Source: Tsuneonella amylolytica (GTDB lineage Bacteria; Pseudomonadota; Alphaproteobacteria; Sphingomonadales; Sphingomonadaceae). From it: a stretch of 64,000 nt of DNA. The first letter of the stretch is position 1; each line of letters begins with the position of its first letter. The DNA is taken from contig NZ_CP032570.1 of the NCBI RefSeq assembly GCF_003626915.1, forward strand, positions 1,674,001-1,738,000. Reading direction: 5' to 3'. Below are positions 18,240 to 27,810 of this stretch, piece after piece. The notes below the pieces were generated by a model. The model was not told the origin of the DNA. It worked only from the letters and a program-made list of their open reading frames with translations, and made no database searches. Both the position numbers and the translations under genes were made by a program.

Positions 18240-19481
18240 ATGTTCGCGGCCATCGCTCCCGTCCGAAGCCTGCTTCTGGGCATCATGCTTCTGATGCTCG
18301 GCTCGGGTTTCATGACCTCGCTGATCGGCGTGCGGCTTCAGGCGGACGGTGCATCCTCTCTGACGATCGGGTTCGTGGCGACCAGCTATTTCCTCGGCCT
18401 GTGCATCGGTTCGATGCGCGCCGGCCTGCTCGTACAAAGGGTTGGTCACATCCGTGCCTTCGCCGCATTCGTATCGCTCTTGTCCGCCAGCACACTCGGC
18501 TATGCACTGTGGCAGAATGCCGGCTACTGGACGGGTTTACGCCTGATCGACGGGGTTTGCGTGGCAGGGGTCTACGTCTGCCTGGAAAGCTGGCTGAACG
18601 ACCGCGCGGAGCCGGCAACCCGCGGCAGCGTCCTGGCCGCCTACATGATCGCACTCTATTTCGGGCAGGGCCTGGGCCAACAATTGCTCAATGTAAGTGC
18701 TGCCGCACCTGCGCTCCCCTTCGTGATATCCTCATTGCTCGTCTCTCTTGCCGTACTGCCGATCGTGCTGACCCGCATGGCGGGGCCCGACCTACCCCCC
18801 GCAGGCATGATGCGGTTGCGGGAACTCTATTCCAGTTCGCCCCTCGGCACCGTGGGCGTCGCGGTGACCGGCATCATGCTCGGAGCTTTCTACGGCCTGG
18901 CGCCCGCCTATGCCCGCGAACTCGGCCTGCCGGTGTCCGCGACTGCGAGTTTCCTTACGGCGACCATTCTCGGCGGAGTAGCGCTGCAGTGGCCACTCGG
19001 CCTGCTTTCGGACAGGTTCGACCGGCGCCAAGTCATCATCGCCACCTTCGCCGGTTCCGCGGCGACGGCGGGAGGGTTGTGGGCAGTCGGTCCGGCGGGG
19101 ATCGGAACCCTCGTCGCGGCCCTGTTCGGCGGGACTGCATTCGCTCTCTATCCCCTGTGCGTCGCACATGCCAACGATCGCCTGACGTCCGCGCAACGGG
19201 TGGGGGCAACCAGTGCGCTCGTCTTGATCTACTCGATCGGCGCCGTCTGCGGTCCGCTGCTCGGTTCTGCTGCAATGACGCTCGCAGGTTCGAACGGGCT
19301 GTTTGCGATGATGACCGTCGGGGCGGGGCTCGCCGTGGCTTTCGGGGTCTGGAGGACCTTCGTCGCCGGGCCGGTTCCGGAACACGAGCAATACTCCTAC
19401 CAGCCTCTGCCGCGGACGACGCCTGTTGCCGCGTTACTCGATCCGGCCTCCGAGCCAGCCGAAAAGAACCGAGGGAATTAA
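18240..19481 (+). CDS. MFS transporter, YcaD-like
   Basis: A 413-aa twelve-helix major facilitator. Conserved MFS loop residues appear in GFVATSYFLGLCIGSMRAG and WPLGLLSDRFDRRQVIIATF. It resembles the YcaD-type group of unknown substrate. ATG 18240 is preferred over an upstream TTG at 18204 because MFAAIAPVRSLLLG starts the first helix. Its TAA is followed at once by the BCCT start codon, so the two transporters form one unit. Base composition is a little less GC-biased than neighbouring genes. Confidence 0.88.
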   Translation: MFAAIAPVRSLLLGIMLLMLGSGFMTSLIGVRLQADGASSLTIGFVATSYFLGLCIGSMRAGLLVQRVGHIRAFAAFVSLLSASTLGYALWQNAGYWTGLRLIDGVCVAGVYVCLESWLNDRAEPATRGSVLAAYMIALYFGQGLGQQLLNVSAAAPALPFVISSLLVSLAVLPIVLTRMAGPDLPPAGMMRLRELYSSSPLGTVGVAVTGIMLGAFYGLAPAYARELGLPVSATASFLTATILGGVALQWPLGLLSDRFDRRQVIIATFAGSAATAGGLWAVGPAGIGTLVAALFGGTAFALYPLCVAHANDRLTSAQRVGATSALVLIYSIGAVCGPLLGSAAMTLAGSNGLFAMMTVGAGLAVAFGVWRTFVAGPVPEHEQYSYQPLPRTTPVAALLDPASEPAEKNRGN

Positions 19482-21479
19482 ATGGACGATCCCGTTCTCG
19501 AAGAAGCTGCGCCGTTGAACGCGAAGCCGCGCATCGCGGTGAACCCCACGGTCTTTTTCATATCCGCCGCGCTGATCCTGGCCTTCGCGCTGTTCGGCGC
19601 GCTGGCACCCGACCGCGCCGGACGGGTATTCGATTTCCTGCAAGCCGGCATCGTCGCGGATTTCGGCTGGTTCTACATAACCGCGGTCGCCGGCTTTCTG
19701 ATTTTCGCGCTGTTCCTGATGATCAGCCGGTATGGCGACGTGAAGCTGGGGCCCGACGACAGCGAGCCCGAATACAGCTATCTGTCGTGGTTCGCGATGC
19801 TGTTCAGTGCCGGCATGGGTATCGGATTGATTTTCTTCGGAGTCGCCGAACCGATCCAGCATTACGCCATTCCCCCGGTCGGCGACGGAAAGACCGTGGA
19901 GGCCGCCCGTCAGGCCATGGTGCTGACGTTCTTCCACTGGGGGCTACACGCTTGGGCGATCTACGTAGTCGTCGGCTTGGCGCTGGCCTACTTCGCCTTT
20001 AGGCGCGGTCTCCCGCTGACGGTGCGTTCGGCTCTCCACCCCTTGATCGGAGACAGGATTTACGGTCCGATCGGGCACGCAGTCGATATCTTCGCCGTTC
20101 TCGGGACGATGTTCGGCGTCGCGACGTCGCTGGGACTGGGCGTGCTGCAGGTGAATTCGGGCTTCGCCTACCTGTTCGGTCTGCCGGTCGGCGCAGGGGT
20201 TCAGATCGCGCTTATCGCGGCGATTACGGGGATGGCCACGCTGTCGGTCGTGATGGGGCTCGACCGCGGGGTGAAGCGCCTGTCGGAACTCAACATCGTT
20301 CTGGCCGGCCTGCTGCTCGTGTTCGTGCTCCTCGCCGGTTCTACGGTCTTTCTCCTGCAGGCCTTCGTGCAGAATATCGGGACGTACCTGGGCGAGGTGA
20401 TCCCGCGCACATTCCGCATGTATGCCTACGAACCCAATCCGTGGCTCGGCGACTGGACACTGTTCTACTGGGGATGGTGGATCGCCTGGTCGCCGTTCGT
20501 CGGGATGTTCATCGCGCGGATTTCGCGGGGGCGAACGATCCGTCAGTTCGTCGGCGGCGTGCTGCTGGTGCCCGTGCTGTTTACCTTCTTGTGGATGACG
20601 GTTTTCGGCAATACGGCGATCGAACTCGATATGACCGGAGTGGCGCCTGTCGCCGACGCGGTCGCGAACAACCTTCCCACCGCCTTGTTCGAAGTCCTCG
20701 GGCAGCTTCCGTTCTCGGCAATCGCCTCGGGTATCGCGACCTTGCTGGTCATCACGTTCTTCATCACTTCGGCCGACAGCGGAGCCTTGGTCATGGACCT
20801 CATCGCATCCGGCGGAGCGGAGAACCCACCGGTCTGGCAGCGAGTGTTCTGGGCGGTGTGTTCGGGCGGGATCGCCGCGGTCCTCTTGATGGCGGGGGGC
20901 CTCCAGGCACTGCAAACCGCCGCGATCACGAGCGCGCTTCCGTTTGCCTTCGTCATGATCTTCATCTGTTATGGGCTCCTGCGCGCCTTGCAGATGGAGG
21001 GGCGGAGCACGGCCACGGGTGCCGGTGCGGTCGCGATGCCACCCGCCGGGGGGGGCGGGCCGAGCTGGCAGCAACGGCTTGGCTCCATCGTCGAGCATCA
21101 CGGGAAAGACGAATTGCTGGCCTATCTCGACGGGGTGGCGGCGCCTGCGATGTCGGCGGTGGCCGAACAGGTTGAAGAAGGCGGGCTTTCGTCCGCCATC
21201 TCTCGTAAGGACGAGTCCCTGACGCTCTCGATCGACCACGGCGAACGGGGCACTTTCGCCTATACCGTTCGGGTACGCGGCTTCCGCACCCCCAGCTTTG
21301 CATGGATCGAACCCGGCAAGGAAAAAGATCGCGAGGAGCGGCATTACCGCGTTCTCGGACGCTCCAGCGAAGACGCCCAGGGTCACGACATCACGGGATT
21401 TACGGCCGACCAGATCATCCACGACTTCCTTGCCCGGTATGCCCACTTCCGGCAGGCCACCCAGAGCATGCCCAACTGA
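19482..21479 (+). CDS. BCCT-family choline/glycine-betaine transporter, BetT-like
   Basis: A 665-aa twelve-helix transporter. The glycine-rich stretch AMLFSAGMGIGLIFFGVAEP and the tryptophan-rich helix WTLFYWGWWIAWSPFVGMFI are the BCCT signatures that form the betaine/choline site. A soluble C-terminal extension of about 150 residues (after LRALQMEGRS) is of the BetT type, linked in relatives to osmotic sensing. It is expected to import osmoprotectant in a saline habitat. Exact substrate is not readable from sequence. Confidence 0.92.
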   Translation: MDDPVLEEAAPLNAKPRIAVNPTVFFISAALILAFALFGALAPDRAGRVFDFLQAGIVADFGWFYITAVAGFLIFALFLMISRYGDVKLGPDDSEPEYSYLSWFAMLFSAGMGIGLIFFGVAEPIQHYAIPPVGDGKTVEAARQAMVLTFFHWGLHAWAIYVVVGLALAYFAFRRGLPLTVRSALHPLIGDRIYGPIGHAVDIFAVLGTMFGVATSLGLGVLQVNSGFAYLFGLPVGAGVQIALIAAITGMATLSVVMGLDRGVKRLSELNIVLAGLLLVFVLLAGSTVFLLQAFVQNIGTYLGEVIPRTFRMYAYEPNPWLGDWTLFYWGWWIAWSPFVGMFIARISRGRTIRQFVGGVLLVPVLFTFLWMTVFGNTAIELDMTGVAPVADAVANNLPTALFEVLGQLPFSAIASGIATLLVITFFITSADSGALVMDLIASGGAENPPVWQRVFWAVCSGGIAAVLLMAGGLQALQTAAITSALPFAFVMIFICYGLLRALQMEGRSTATGAGAVAMPPAGGGGPSWQQRLGSIVEHHGKDELLAYLDGVAAPAMSAVAEQVEEGGLSSAISRKDESLTLSIDHGERGTFAYTVRVRGFRTPSFAWIEPGKEKDREERHYRVLGRSSEDAQGHDITGFTADQIIHDFLARYAHFRQATQSMPN

Positions 21480-21594
21480 AACTGCGATTGCCCCCAGCGG
21501 GGCGGGGTACCGTAGACCGCTTCGAGAGGTGTGCCCGTTCGGTGGCGTGGCCGCGCTTGCTCCTCCGTGTTCGAGCCCGCATGAGGGGCCGGTC

Positions 21595-23181
21595 ATGACC
21601 AGCGACGCGCTCTCCATCGCCCAGACCTACCGCATGGCGGCCCGTGCCGCGCTGGCATCGCGGCTCGAAGCCGCGTCGATCGACGAGGAGCAGCGTGCCG
21701 CCCACGGCTTCGCGTGGATCGCGACCAGCGTCGCCGCGCTCGAGGCGGTGCACGAATGGGCCGGGCGAGCAGGCGATTCGAACCCGGTCGATCGGATGGT
21801 GGCGGACCTCGCGTTCGCGGAGACGCTGGGCCAGCTGGCGGGCGGTTTGCCGATGGGGCAGAACGAGATCTTCCGTCCCGAAGACCTCGGTCTGGAGGGC
21901 GAGGCGAAAACGCTGCGCGCCGCCGCACGCGACATGGCCATCGACACGAAGCGCCTGCGCACCGAACTGGTCGCCGCCCTGGTGCAAGGCGTGTGGCCCT
22001 CCGAGACGCTCCACGATCCCGAACTCGACGCCGTGCGCGACCAGTTCCGCCGCTTCACCGACGCCGAAATCCTGCCCCATGCGCACGGCTGGCACCTCGC
22101 CAACGCGCTGATCCCCGACGCGACCATCGCTCGGATGGCCGAACTCGGAACCTTCGGCGTGTGCATCCCGGAGGAATACGGCGGGCTCGGCCTCGGCAAG
22201 CTGGTGATGTGCCTCGTCAGCGAAGAGCTGTCGCGCGGATGGATCGGCGCGGGCTCGCTCGGCACCCGGTCGGAGATTGCGGGCGAGCTCATCCTCTTGG
22301 GCGGAACCGATGCGCAGAAGGCCGAATGGCTGCCCCGCATCGCGTCGGGCGACATCCTGCCGACGGCGGTCTTCACCGAGCCCGACACCGGCTCGGACCT
22401 CGGCTCGCTCCAGACCCGCGCGGTGCGCGGCGACGACGGCGGATGGCGGATCGACGGGACGAAGACGTGGATCACCCACGCCAGCCGGTCCGACCTCATG
22501 ACCCTGCTCGCCCGCACCGTGCCGGACGCGAACGGATACGCCGGGCTGTCGATGCTGCTCGTCCCCAAGCCGCGCGGGACCGAAGCCGACCCGTTTCCGG
22601 CCGCCGGCATGACCGGCAGCGAGATCGAAGTGCTGGGATATCGCGGGATGCGCGAATACGCGCTGTCGTTCGACGGCATGACCGCGCCCGCCGACGCGCT
22701 GCTGGGCGGCGAGGAAGGCAACGGGTTCAAGCAGCTGATGCGCACGTTCGAAGGGGCACGCATCCAGACTGCCGCCCGTGCCGTCGGGGTCGCCCGCCGA
22801 GCGCTGGAGCAGGGGCTCGGCTACGCGGTGGACCGCAGGCAGTTCGGCAAGGCGATCGTCCATTTCCCGCGCGTGGCCGACAAGATCGCGATGGCGCTGG
22901 TCGACATGGTGACGGCGCGCGAACTGACCTACGCCGCCGCGCGCGCGAAGGATGGGCACAAGCGCTGCGACATCGAGGCCGGCATGGCCAAGCTGCTCGC
23001 GGCCCGCGCGGCGTGGAGCAACGCCGATGCCGCGCTGCAGATCCACGGCGGTAACGGCTACGCGCTCGAGTTCGAGATCAGCCGGGTGCTGTGCGATGCG
23101 CGCATCCTCAACATCTTCGAAGGGGCCGCCGAGATCCAGGCGCAGGTCATCGCGCGCGGCCTGTTGAAAGCGCAGAACTGA
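21595..23181 (+). CDS. Acyl-CoA dehydrogenase, (2S)-methylsuccinyl-CoA dehydrogenase-like
   Basis: A 528-aa flavoenzyme. Residues 1-150 form an extra N-terminal domain (EEQRAAHGFAWIATSVAALE) absent from ordinary acyl-CoA dehydrogenases but typical of methylsuccinyl-CoA dehydrogenase (Mcd). The core shows FTEPDTGSDLGSLQTRA, FEGARIQTAARAVGVARRAL, QIHGGNGYALEFEISRVLCD and the C-terminal ILNIFEGAAEIQAQVIA. ATG 21595 is chosen over upstream in-frame codons, since it leads directly into the family start. It overlaps the next gene by one base. Substrate assignment is inference. Confidence 0.8.
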   Translation: MTSDALSIAQTYRMAARAALASRLEAASIDEEQRAAHGFAWIATSVAALEAVHEWAGRAGDSNPVDRMVADLAFAETLGQLAGGLPMGQNEIFRPEDLGLEGEAKTLRAAARDMAIDTKRLRTELVAALVQGVWPSETLHDPELDAVRDQFRRFTDAEILPHAHGWHLANALIPDATIARMAELGTFGVCIPEEYGGLGLGKLVMCLVSEELSRGWIGAGSLGTRSEIAGELILLGGTDAQKAEWLPRIASGDILPTAVFTEPDTGSDLGSLQTRAVRGDDGGWRIDGTKTWITHASRSDLMTLLARTVPDANGYAGLSMLLVPKPRGTEADPFPAAGMTGSEIEVLGYRGMREYALSFDGMTAPADALLGGEEGNGFKQLMRTFEGARIQTAARAVGVARRALEQGLGYAVDRRQFGKAIVHFPRVADKIAMALVDMVTARELTYAAARAKDGHKRCDIEAGMAKLLAARAAWSNADAALQIHGGNGYALEFEISRVLCDARILNIFEGAAEIQAQVIARGLLKAQN

Positions 23182-24056
23182 TGAGGGCGACCGGGATGGG
23201 CGATTACACCGCATGGATCGGGCGCGAGGAAATGGCGAACGACAGGGTCGATGCCGGGCTGGTCGCGCGCTGGTGTGCCGCGCTCGACCGCGCTGCGCCG
23301 CAAGGCGGGTTCGCGCCGCAGGGCATCCACTGGTGCCTCGGCCTGCCCCGCGCCGCGACCGCCGATCTGGGCGCGGACGGCCACCCGCGGCGCGACGGTT
23401 CGCCGGCAAGCTTCCTGCCGCCGGTTGCCCTGCCGCGCCGCATGTGGGCGGGCAGCAGCGTCGAATTCCGCCGCCCCTTGCGCATAGGCGAGGAGGTCGA
23501 GCGGCGATCGGTCGTGAAATCGATCACGCCCAAGTCCGGCAGCGCGGGCGAACTCTGCTTCGTCGAGGTCGCTCACGAGACGTCCGGCGAGGACGGCCCG
23601 GCGATCGCGGAGGTCCAGACCCTCGTCTACCGCGAGGCCCCGCCCCCCGGTTCGCCCCCGGCTCCGCCTCCGGCGGGCGCGGGCCGCTTCGATGCTGGGG
23701 GGTGGAGCGCGGTGCGGACCCTCGTCCCCGATGCGCCGCTGCTGTTCCGGTACTCCGCGCTCACCTTCAACAGCCACCGGATCCACTACGACCTGCCCTA
23801 CGCCCGCGAGGAGGAAGGGTACCGCGGCCTCGTCGTCCACGGGCCGCTTACCGCCACGCTGCTGCTCGATCTCGCCCGGCGTGAACTGGGCGAGCAGCCG
23901 CTGGCGCGGTTCGCCTTTCGCGGACTGTCGCCCGCCGTCCACGGCGAGCCGCTGCATCTTGCCCTGCGAACGGGCGACGGGGGCGAACTCGAACTCGGCG
24001 CGTTCGCCGGCGACGGACGACCGGTCATGAGCGCCACCGCCCGCGCCGCGACATAA
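23181..24056 (+). CDS. MaoC/FAS1-like hydratase, mesaconyl-C4-CoA (or itaconyl-CoA) hydratase-like
   Basis: A 291-aa double-hotdog protein of the FAS1-like dehydratase family, which includes Chloroflexus mesaconyl-C4-CoA hydratase and itaconyl-CoA hydratases. The N-terminal half contains [20 protein letters not shown]; the C-terminal half contains [20 protein letters not shown], the hydratase-2-like active-site region with Asn/His. The ATG at 23181 shares a base with the preceding stop (TGATG), so it is made with the Mcd-like enzyme. A later ATG (MGDYTAW) is possible. Confidence 0.75.
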   Translation: MRATGMGDYTAWIGREEMANDRVDAGLVARWCAALDRAAPQGGFAPQGIHWCLGLPRAATADLGADGHPRRDGSPASFLPPVALPRRMWAGSSVEFRRPLRIGEEVERRSVVKSITPKSGSAGELCFVEVAHETSGEDGPAIAEVQTLVYREAPPPGSPPAPPPAGAGRFDAGGWSAVRTLVPDAPLLFRYSALTFNSHRIHYDLPYAREEEGYRGLVVHGPLTATLLLDLARRELGEQPLARFAFRGLSPAVHGEPLHLALRTGDGGELELGAFAGDGRPVMSATARAAT

Positions 24057-24138
24057 AGCGCGCGGACCGACCGCAGGTGCCCTGTTCCCTTCCGGAGCGC
24101 GCGACCCTATCGCCGCAGCGACGAACTGGAGAAGACCC

Positions 24139-25251
24139 ATGAAGACCCGCGCCGCCGTTGCCTTCGAAGCCAGGAAACCGTTGGAAATCGTCGAGCTCGA
24201 CCTCGAAGGACCGAAGGAGGGCGAGGTCCTGGTCGAGATCATGGCGACTGGCATCTGCCACACCGACGCCTACACCCTCGACGGCCTCGACAGCGAAGGC
24301 ATCTTCCCCAGCGTGCTGGGCCACGAGGGGGCCGGCATCGTGCGCGAGGTGGGGGCGGGCGTGACCTCGGTCGTGCCGGGCGACCACGTGATCCCGCTCT
24401 ACACCCCCGAATGCGGCAAGTGCAAAACGTGCCTGTCGGGCAAGTCGAACCTGTGCACCGCGATCCGCGCGACGCAGGGCAAGGGCCTGATGCCCGACGG
24501 GACCACGCGCTTTTCGTACAAGGGCCAGCCGATCTACCACTACATGGGCTGCTCGACGTTCTCGAACTTCACCGTCCTGCCGGAGATCGCGGTCGCGAAA
24601 ATCCGCGAGGACGCACCGTTCAAGACCAGCTGCTACATCGGCTGCGGGGTGACCACCGGGGTCGGCGCGGTGACCAAGACCGCCAAGGTGCAGCCGGGCG
24701 ACAACGTGGCGGTGTTCGGCCTCGGCGGCATCGGCCTCAACGTGATCCAGGGCGCGAAGCTCGCCGGCGCTAACGTGATTCTCGGCATCGACATCAATCC
24801 CGAGCGCGAGGAATGGGGCCGCAAGTTCGGCATGACCCACTTCCTCAACACGAAGGGGATGAGCCGCGAGGACACGATCGCCAGGATTGTCGAGCTGACC
24901 GACGGCGGCGCAGACTACAGCTTCGATGCGACCGGCAACACCGAAGTCATGCGCACCGCACTGGAATGCTGCCACCGGGGGTGGGGCACCAGCATCATCA
25001 TCGGCGTGGCCGAAGCGGGCAAGGAGATCGCAACGCGTCCGTTTCAGCTTGTCACGGGCCGCAACTGGCGCGGCACGGCGTTCGGCGGGGCAAAGGGCCG
25101 GACCGACGTGCCGCAGATCGTCGACATGTACATGGATGGCCTCATCCAGATCGACCCGATGATCACCCACGTCCTTTCGCTCGAGGAGATCAACAAGGGC
25201 TTCGACCTGATGCACGCGGGCGAAAGCATCCGCAGCGTGGTGGTCTATTGA
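24139..25251 (+). CDS. frmA: S-(hydroxymethyl)glutathione dehydrogenase (class III ADH)
   Basis: Oxidises the formaldehyde-glutathione adduct with NAD. The 370-aa length is standard. It has the catalytic zinc segment [32 protein letters not shown], the four-Cys structural zinc loop [15 protein letters not shown], and the cofactor motif [20 protein letters not shown]. Its stop overlaps the fghA ATG (TGATG), giving a two-gene formaldehyde detoxification operon. Confidence 0.96.
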   Translation: MKTRAAVAFEARKPLEIVELDLEGPKEGEVLVEIMATGICHTDAYTLDGLDSEGIFPSVLGHEGAGIVREVGAGVTSVVPGDHVIPLYTPECGKCKTCLSGKSNLCTAIRATQGKGLMPDGTTRFSYKGQPIYHYMGCSTFSNFTVLPEIAVAKIREDAPFKTSCYIGCGVTTGVGAVTKTAKVQPGDNVAVFGLGGIGLNVIQGAKLAGANVILGIDINPEREEWGRKFGMTHFLNTKGMSREDTIARIVELTDGGADYSFDATGNTEVMRTALECCHRGWGTSIIIGVAEAGKEIATRPFQLVTGRNWRGTAFGGAKGRTDVPQIVDMYMDGLIQIDPMITHVLSLEEINKGFDLMHAGESIRSVVVY

Positions 25252-26084
25252 TGGAGCAGGTTTCGGCCAATCGCAGCCACGGCGGCACGCAGGGTGTCTA
25301 TACCCACCCCTCGCGCGAGGCGGGCACGCCGATGACGGTCTCGGTCTTCGTGCCCGGCCATGCGCCCGGTGCGAAGCTGCCGGTGCTGTGGTACCTGTCG
25401 GGGCTCACCTGCACCCACGCCAACGTGACCGAAAAGGGCGAATACCGCGCCGCCTGCGCCGAACACGGCGTGATCTTCGTTGCGCCCGACACCAGCCCGC
25501 GCGGCGACGGCGTGCCCGACGACGCGGCGTACGATTTCGGCCAGGGCGCGGGGTTCTACGTCGATGCGACCGAGCAGCCGTGGGCCGCGAACTTCCGGAT
25601 GCGGTCCTATGTCGAAACGGAGCTGCCCGCCCTCATCGCGGCGGAGTTTCCGATGGCCGACATGGACCGGCAGGGCATCACCGGCCACTCGATGGGCGGG
25701 CATGGTGCGCTGACCATCGCCTTGCGCAATCCGGACCGCTTCCGCTCGGTCAGTGCGTTCTCTCCGATCGTGAACCCAATGGACTGCCCGTGGGGCGAGA
25801 AGGCGCTCGGGGGGTATCTGGGGGACGACCGCACTGCGTGGCGCGCATACGATGCCTGCGCCCTGATTGAGGACGGCGCCCGGCTGCCGGACCTGCTGGT
25901 GGACCAGGGCACCGCCGACGATTTTCTCGAAGACCAGCTCAGGACCCACCGCCTCGCCGAAGCGTGCGACGCGGCCGGCATCCCGGCGACGATCCGGATG
26001 CAGGAGGGGTACGACCACTCGTACTACTTCATATCGACTTTCATGGCCGACCACGTCGCCTGGCACGCCGAGCGGCTGGGGTAG
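25251..26084 (+). CDS. fghA: S-formylglutathione hydrolase
   Basis: Serine hydrolase releasing formate and glutathione, the step after FrmA. The 277-aa esterase-D fold shows LPVLWYLSGLTCTHANVTEK, the nucleophile elbow ITGHSMGGHGALTIALRNP, and the late catalytic residues in LVDQGTADDFL and YDHSYYFISTFMADH. ATG 25251 is set by overlap with the frmA stop. It is convergent with the signalling operon that follows. Confidence 0.95.
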   Translation: MEQVSANRSHGGTQGVYTHPSREAGTPMTVSVFVPGHAPGAKLPVLWYLSGLTCTHANVTEKGEYRAACAEHGVIFVAPDTSPRGDGVPDDAAYDFGQGAGFYVDATEQPWAANFRMRSYVETELPALIAAEFPMADMDRQGITGHSMGGHGALTIALRNPDRFRSVSAFSPIVNPMDCPWGEKALGGYLGDDRTAWRAYDACALIEDGARLPDLLVDQGTADDFLEDQLRTHRLAEACDAAGIPATIRMQEGYDHSYYFISTFMADHVAWHAERLG

Positions 26085-26116
26085 GGCGCGAGCGAACGGC
26101 CGGCGAAGGCCCGCCG

Positions 26117-27247
26117 TCAGTCGGCGACGGGGAGCTCGACCCGGAACGTGCTGCCCTCGCCGGGCGCACTCCTGACCAGGCAAATCTCGCCGCCGTGGAG
26201 TTCGGCCAGCTGCTTCACCAGCGACAGCCCGATGCCGAGGCCGTCGCCGACGATCCCAAGATCGTGGTCGGCCTGCTCGAACATGTCGAAGATCAGCGAC
26301 TGGTGTTCGGCCGGGATGCCCACGCCGTTGTCGGAGATGGTGATGTGCAGCCGGTCGCCCGCACGCGCGGCGACGACGTCGATCCGCCCGCCTTTCGGCG
26401 TGTAACGGGCCGCGTTGCCGACGATGTTACCGACGATCTGGACGAAGCGCGCGGGATCGACGTCGAGCATCACCGTCTCGTCCGGCGCTTCCACCGTCAG
26501 GGTGTGGCCCGCCGCCTCGATCGACGGCCCTGCCACCGCCAGCGCGGCCGGCAGCACGTCGGCCAGCGCCAACGATTCCCGGCGGAGCGCGATCTTGCCC
26601 TGTTCGATGCGGTTGATGTCGAGCAGGTCGTCGACCAGCCGGGTCACGTGGGACAGCGTCTGCCGCATCGAGGCTTGCACGGTCTCGATCGCGGCCGGGT
26701 CGCTGGCCCGTTCGAGAATGTTGAGGCCGGCCGTCAGCACCGCCAACGGGTTGCGCAGCTCGTGCGCGAGCACCGCGAGGAACCGGTTCTTCTGCCGGTC
26801 GGCAGCCTGAAGCGCCGCGCTGAGCGTCGCCAGCTCGTCGCGCTGGACGGTGATCTGCCGGCGCTGGAGGAAGAGGTCGAGGAAGACGTCGGCCTTCGAA
26901 CGCAGGATGTCGGCCTCGATCGGCTTCTGGATGAAATCGACCGCCCCCGCCTCGTACCCGCGGAACCGGCGCGCCGCATCGCCGCTGCCGGCGGTCACGA
27001 AGATGATCGGAATATGCCGCGACCGTTCGTTGGCGCGCATGAACTCGGCCAGCTCGAACCCGTCCATGCCCGGCATCTGCACGTCGAGCAGCGCGAGCGC
27101 GTATTCGTTGGCGAGCATCAGCTCGAGCGCATCCTCGCCGCTGCGCGCCGTATGCAGGACCAGCCCGTCGCGCGCGAGCAGCGCCTCGAGCGCGAGCAGG
27201 TTCTCGGGCAGATCGTCGACCAGGAGGAATTTCGCAGGTTCGGTCAT
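26117..27247 (-). CDS. Response regulator-histidine kinase (REC-HisKA-HATPase)
   Basis: A 376-aa cytoplasmic protein with no membrane segment. The N-terminal receiver (residues 1-125) has the acidic pair in LLVDDLPEN, the phosphoacceptor Asp in LALLDVQMPGMDG and the Lys in FIQKPIEAD. A HisKA box follows with FLAVLAHELRNPLAV (His near 161), then the ATPase motifs NIVGNAARYTPKGG, ISDNGVGIP and GDGLGIGLSLV. It is the last gene of a four-gene operon and overlaps cheB by 4 nt. It may take phosphate from the hybrid kinase and pass it to an unlinked regulator. Confidence 0.92.
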   Translation of the reverse strand: MTEPAKFLLVDDLPENLLALEALLARDGLVLHTARSGEDALELMLANEYALALLDVQMPGMDGFELAEFMRANERSRHIPIIFVTAGSGDAARRFRGYEAGAVDFIQKPIEADILRSKADVFLDLFLQRRQITVQRDELATLSAALQAADRQKNRFLAVLAHELRNPLAVLTAGLNILERASDPAAIETVQASMRQTLSHVTRLVDDLLDINRIEQGKIALRRESLALADVLPAALAVAGPSIEAAGHTLTVEAPDETVMLDVDPARFVQIVGNIVGNAARYTPKGGRIDVVAARAGDRLHITISDNGVGIPAEHQSLIFDMFEQADHDLGIVGDGLGIGLSLVKQLAELHGGEICLVRSAPGEGSTFRVELPVAD

Positions 27248-27810
27248 CGCTCGGTCATCGTCAGGAGGGCGGCGGGAATGTCTTCGAGAGGCAGCGCGCG
27301 GGCGGCGGGGCAGGCGGCGCGGGCAGCCTCGGGCATGGTGACAACTTCGGCGGTGGCGGGCTCCTGGACGAAGGCCGTGCCGCCCGCCGCGCAGACCGCC
27401 GCGAGCCCGCGCGCGCCGTCGTGATTGGCGCCGGTGAGCACGATGCCGGCGAGCCCCGCCCCGAACGCGTCGGCGGCGCTTTCGAACAGGACGTCGATCG
27501 CGGGGCGCGAATGGTTGACCGTCTCGTCCGACGACAGCGCCAGCGTCGATCCGGCCTCCACCAGCAGGTGATAGTCAGGCGGCGCGAAATAGATCGTGCC
27601 GGGCACGAGCGGTTCCTTGTCCTCGGCCTCTTTCACCGGCAGCCGGCACTTCTTCGCGAACAGCTCGACCAGCGCGTTCTCCTTTCGCGGGGGAACGTGG
27701 ACGACGACCATGACAGGGGCGGGAAAGCCCGGCGGCAGGGCGGGCAGGACGATGGACAGTGCCTGCACCCCGCCCGCCGACGTGCCGATGACGACCGCGG
27801 CCAGGGTCAT
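27244..27810 (-). CDS. cheB: CheB-type protein-glutamate methylesterase without receiver
   Basis: A 188-aa single-domain CheB. The catalytic motifs are present: VIGTSAGGVQALSIVLPALP (Ser), VVVHVPPRKENALVELF (His) and IVLTGANHDGARGLAAV (Asp region). It lacks the N-terminal receiver domain of chemotaxis CheB, so phosphorylation cannot act on it directly in the usual way. It overlaps cheR (ATGA) and the downstream receiver-kinase gene. No chemoreceptor, CheA or CheW is present in the window, so this is probably a non-chemotactic methylation module. Confidence 0.9.
   Translation of the reverse strand: MTLAAVVIGTSAGGVQALSIVLPALPPGFPAPVMVVVHVPPRKENALVELFAKKCRLPVKEAEDKEPLVPGTIYFAPPDYHLLVEAGSTLALSSDETVNHSRPAIDVLFESAADAFGAGLAGIVLTGANHDGARGLAAVCAAGGTAFVQEPATAEVVTMPEAARAACPAARALPLEDIPAALLTMTER

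Noticed and set aside
18127-21594. A genomic island with att repeats at tRNA-Gly
   Set aside because: No integrase and no direct repeat of the tRNA 3' end were found within reach; only the softer base-composition hint remains.
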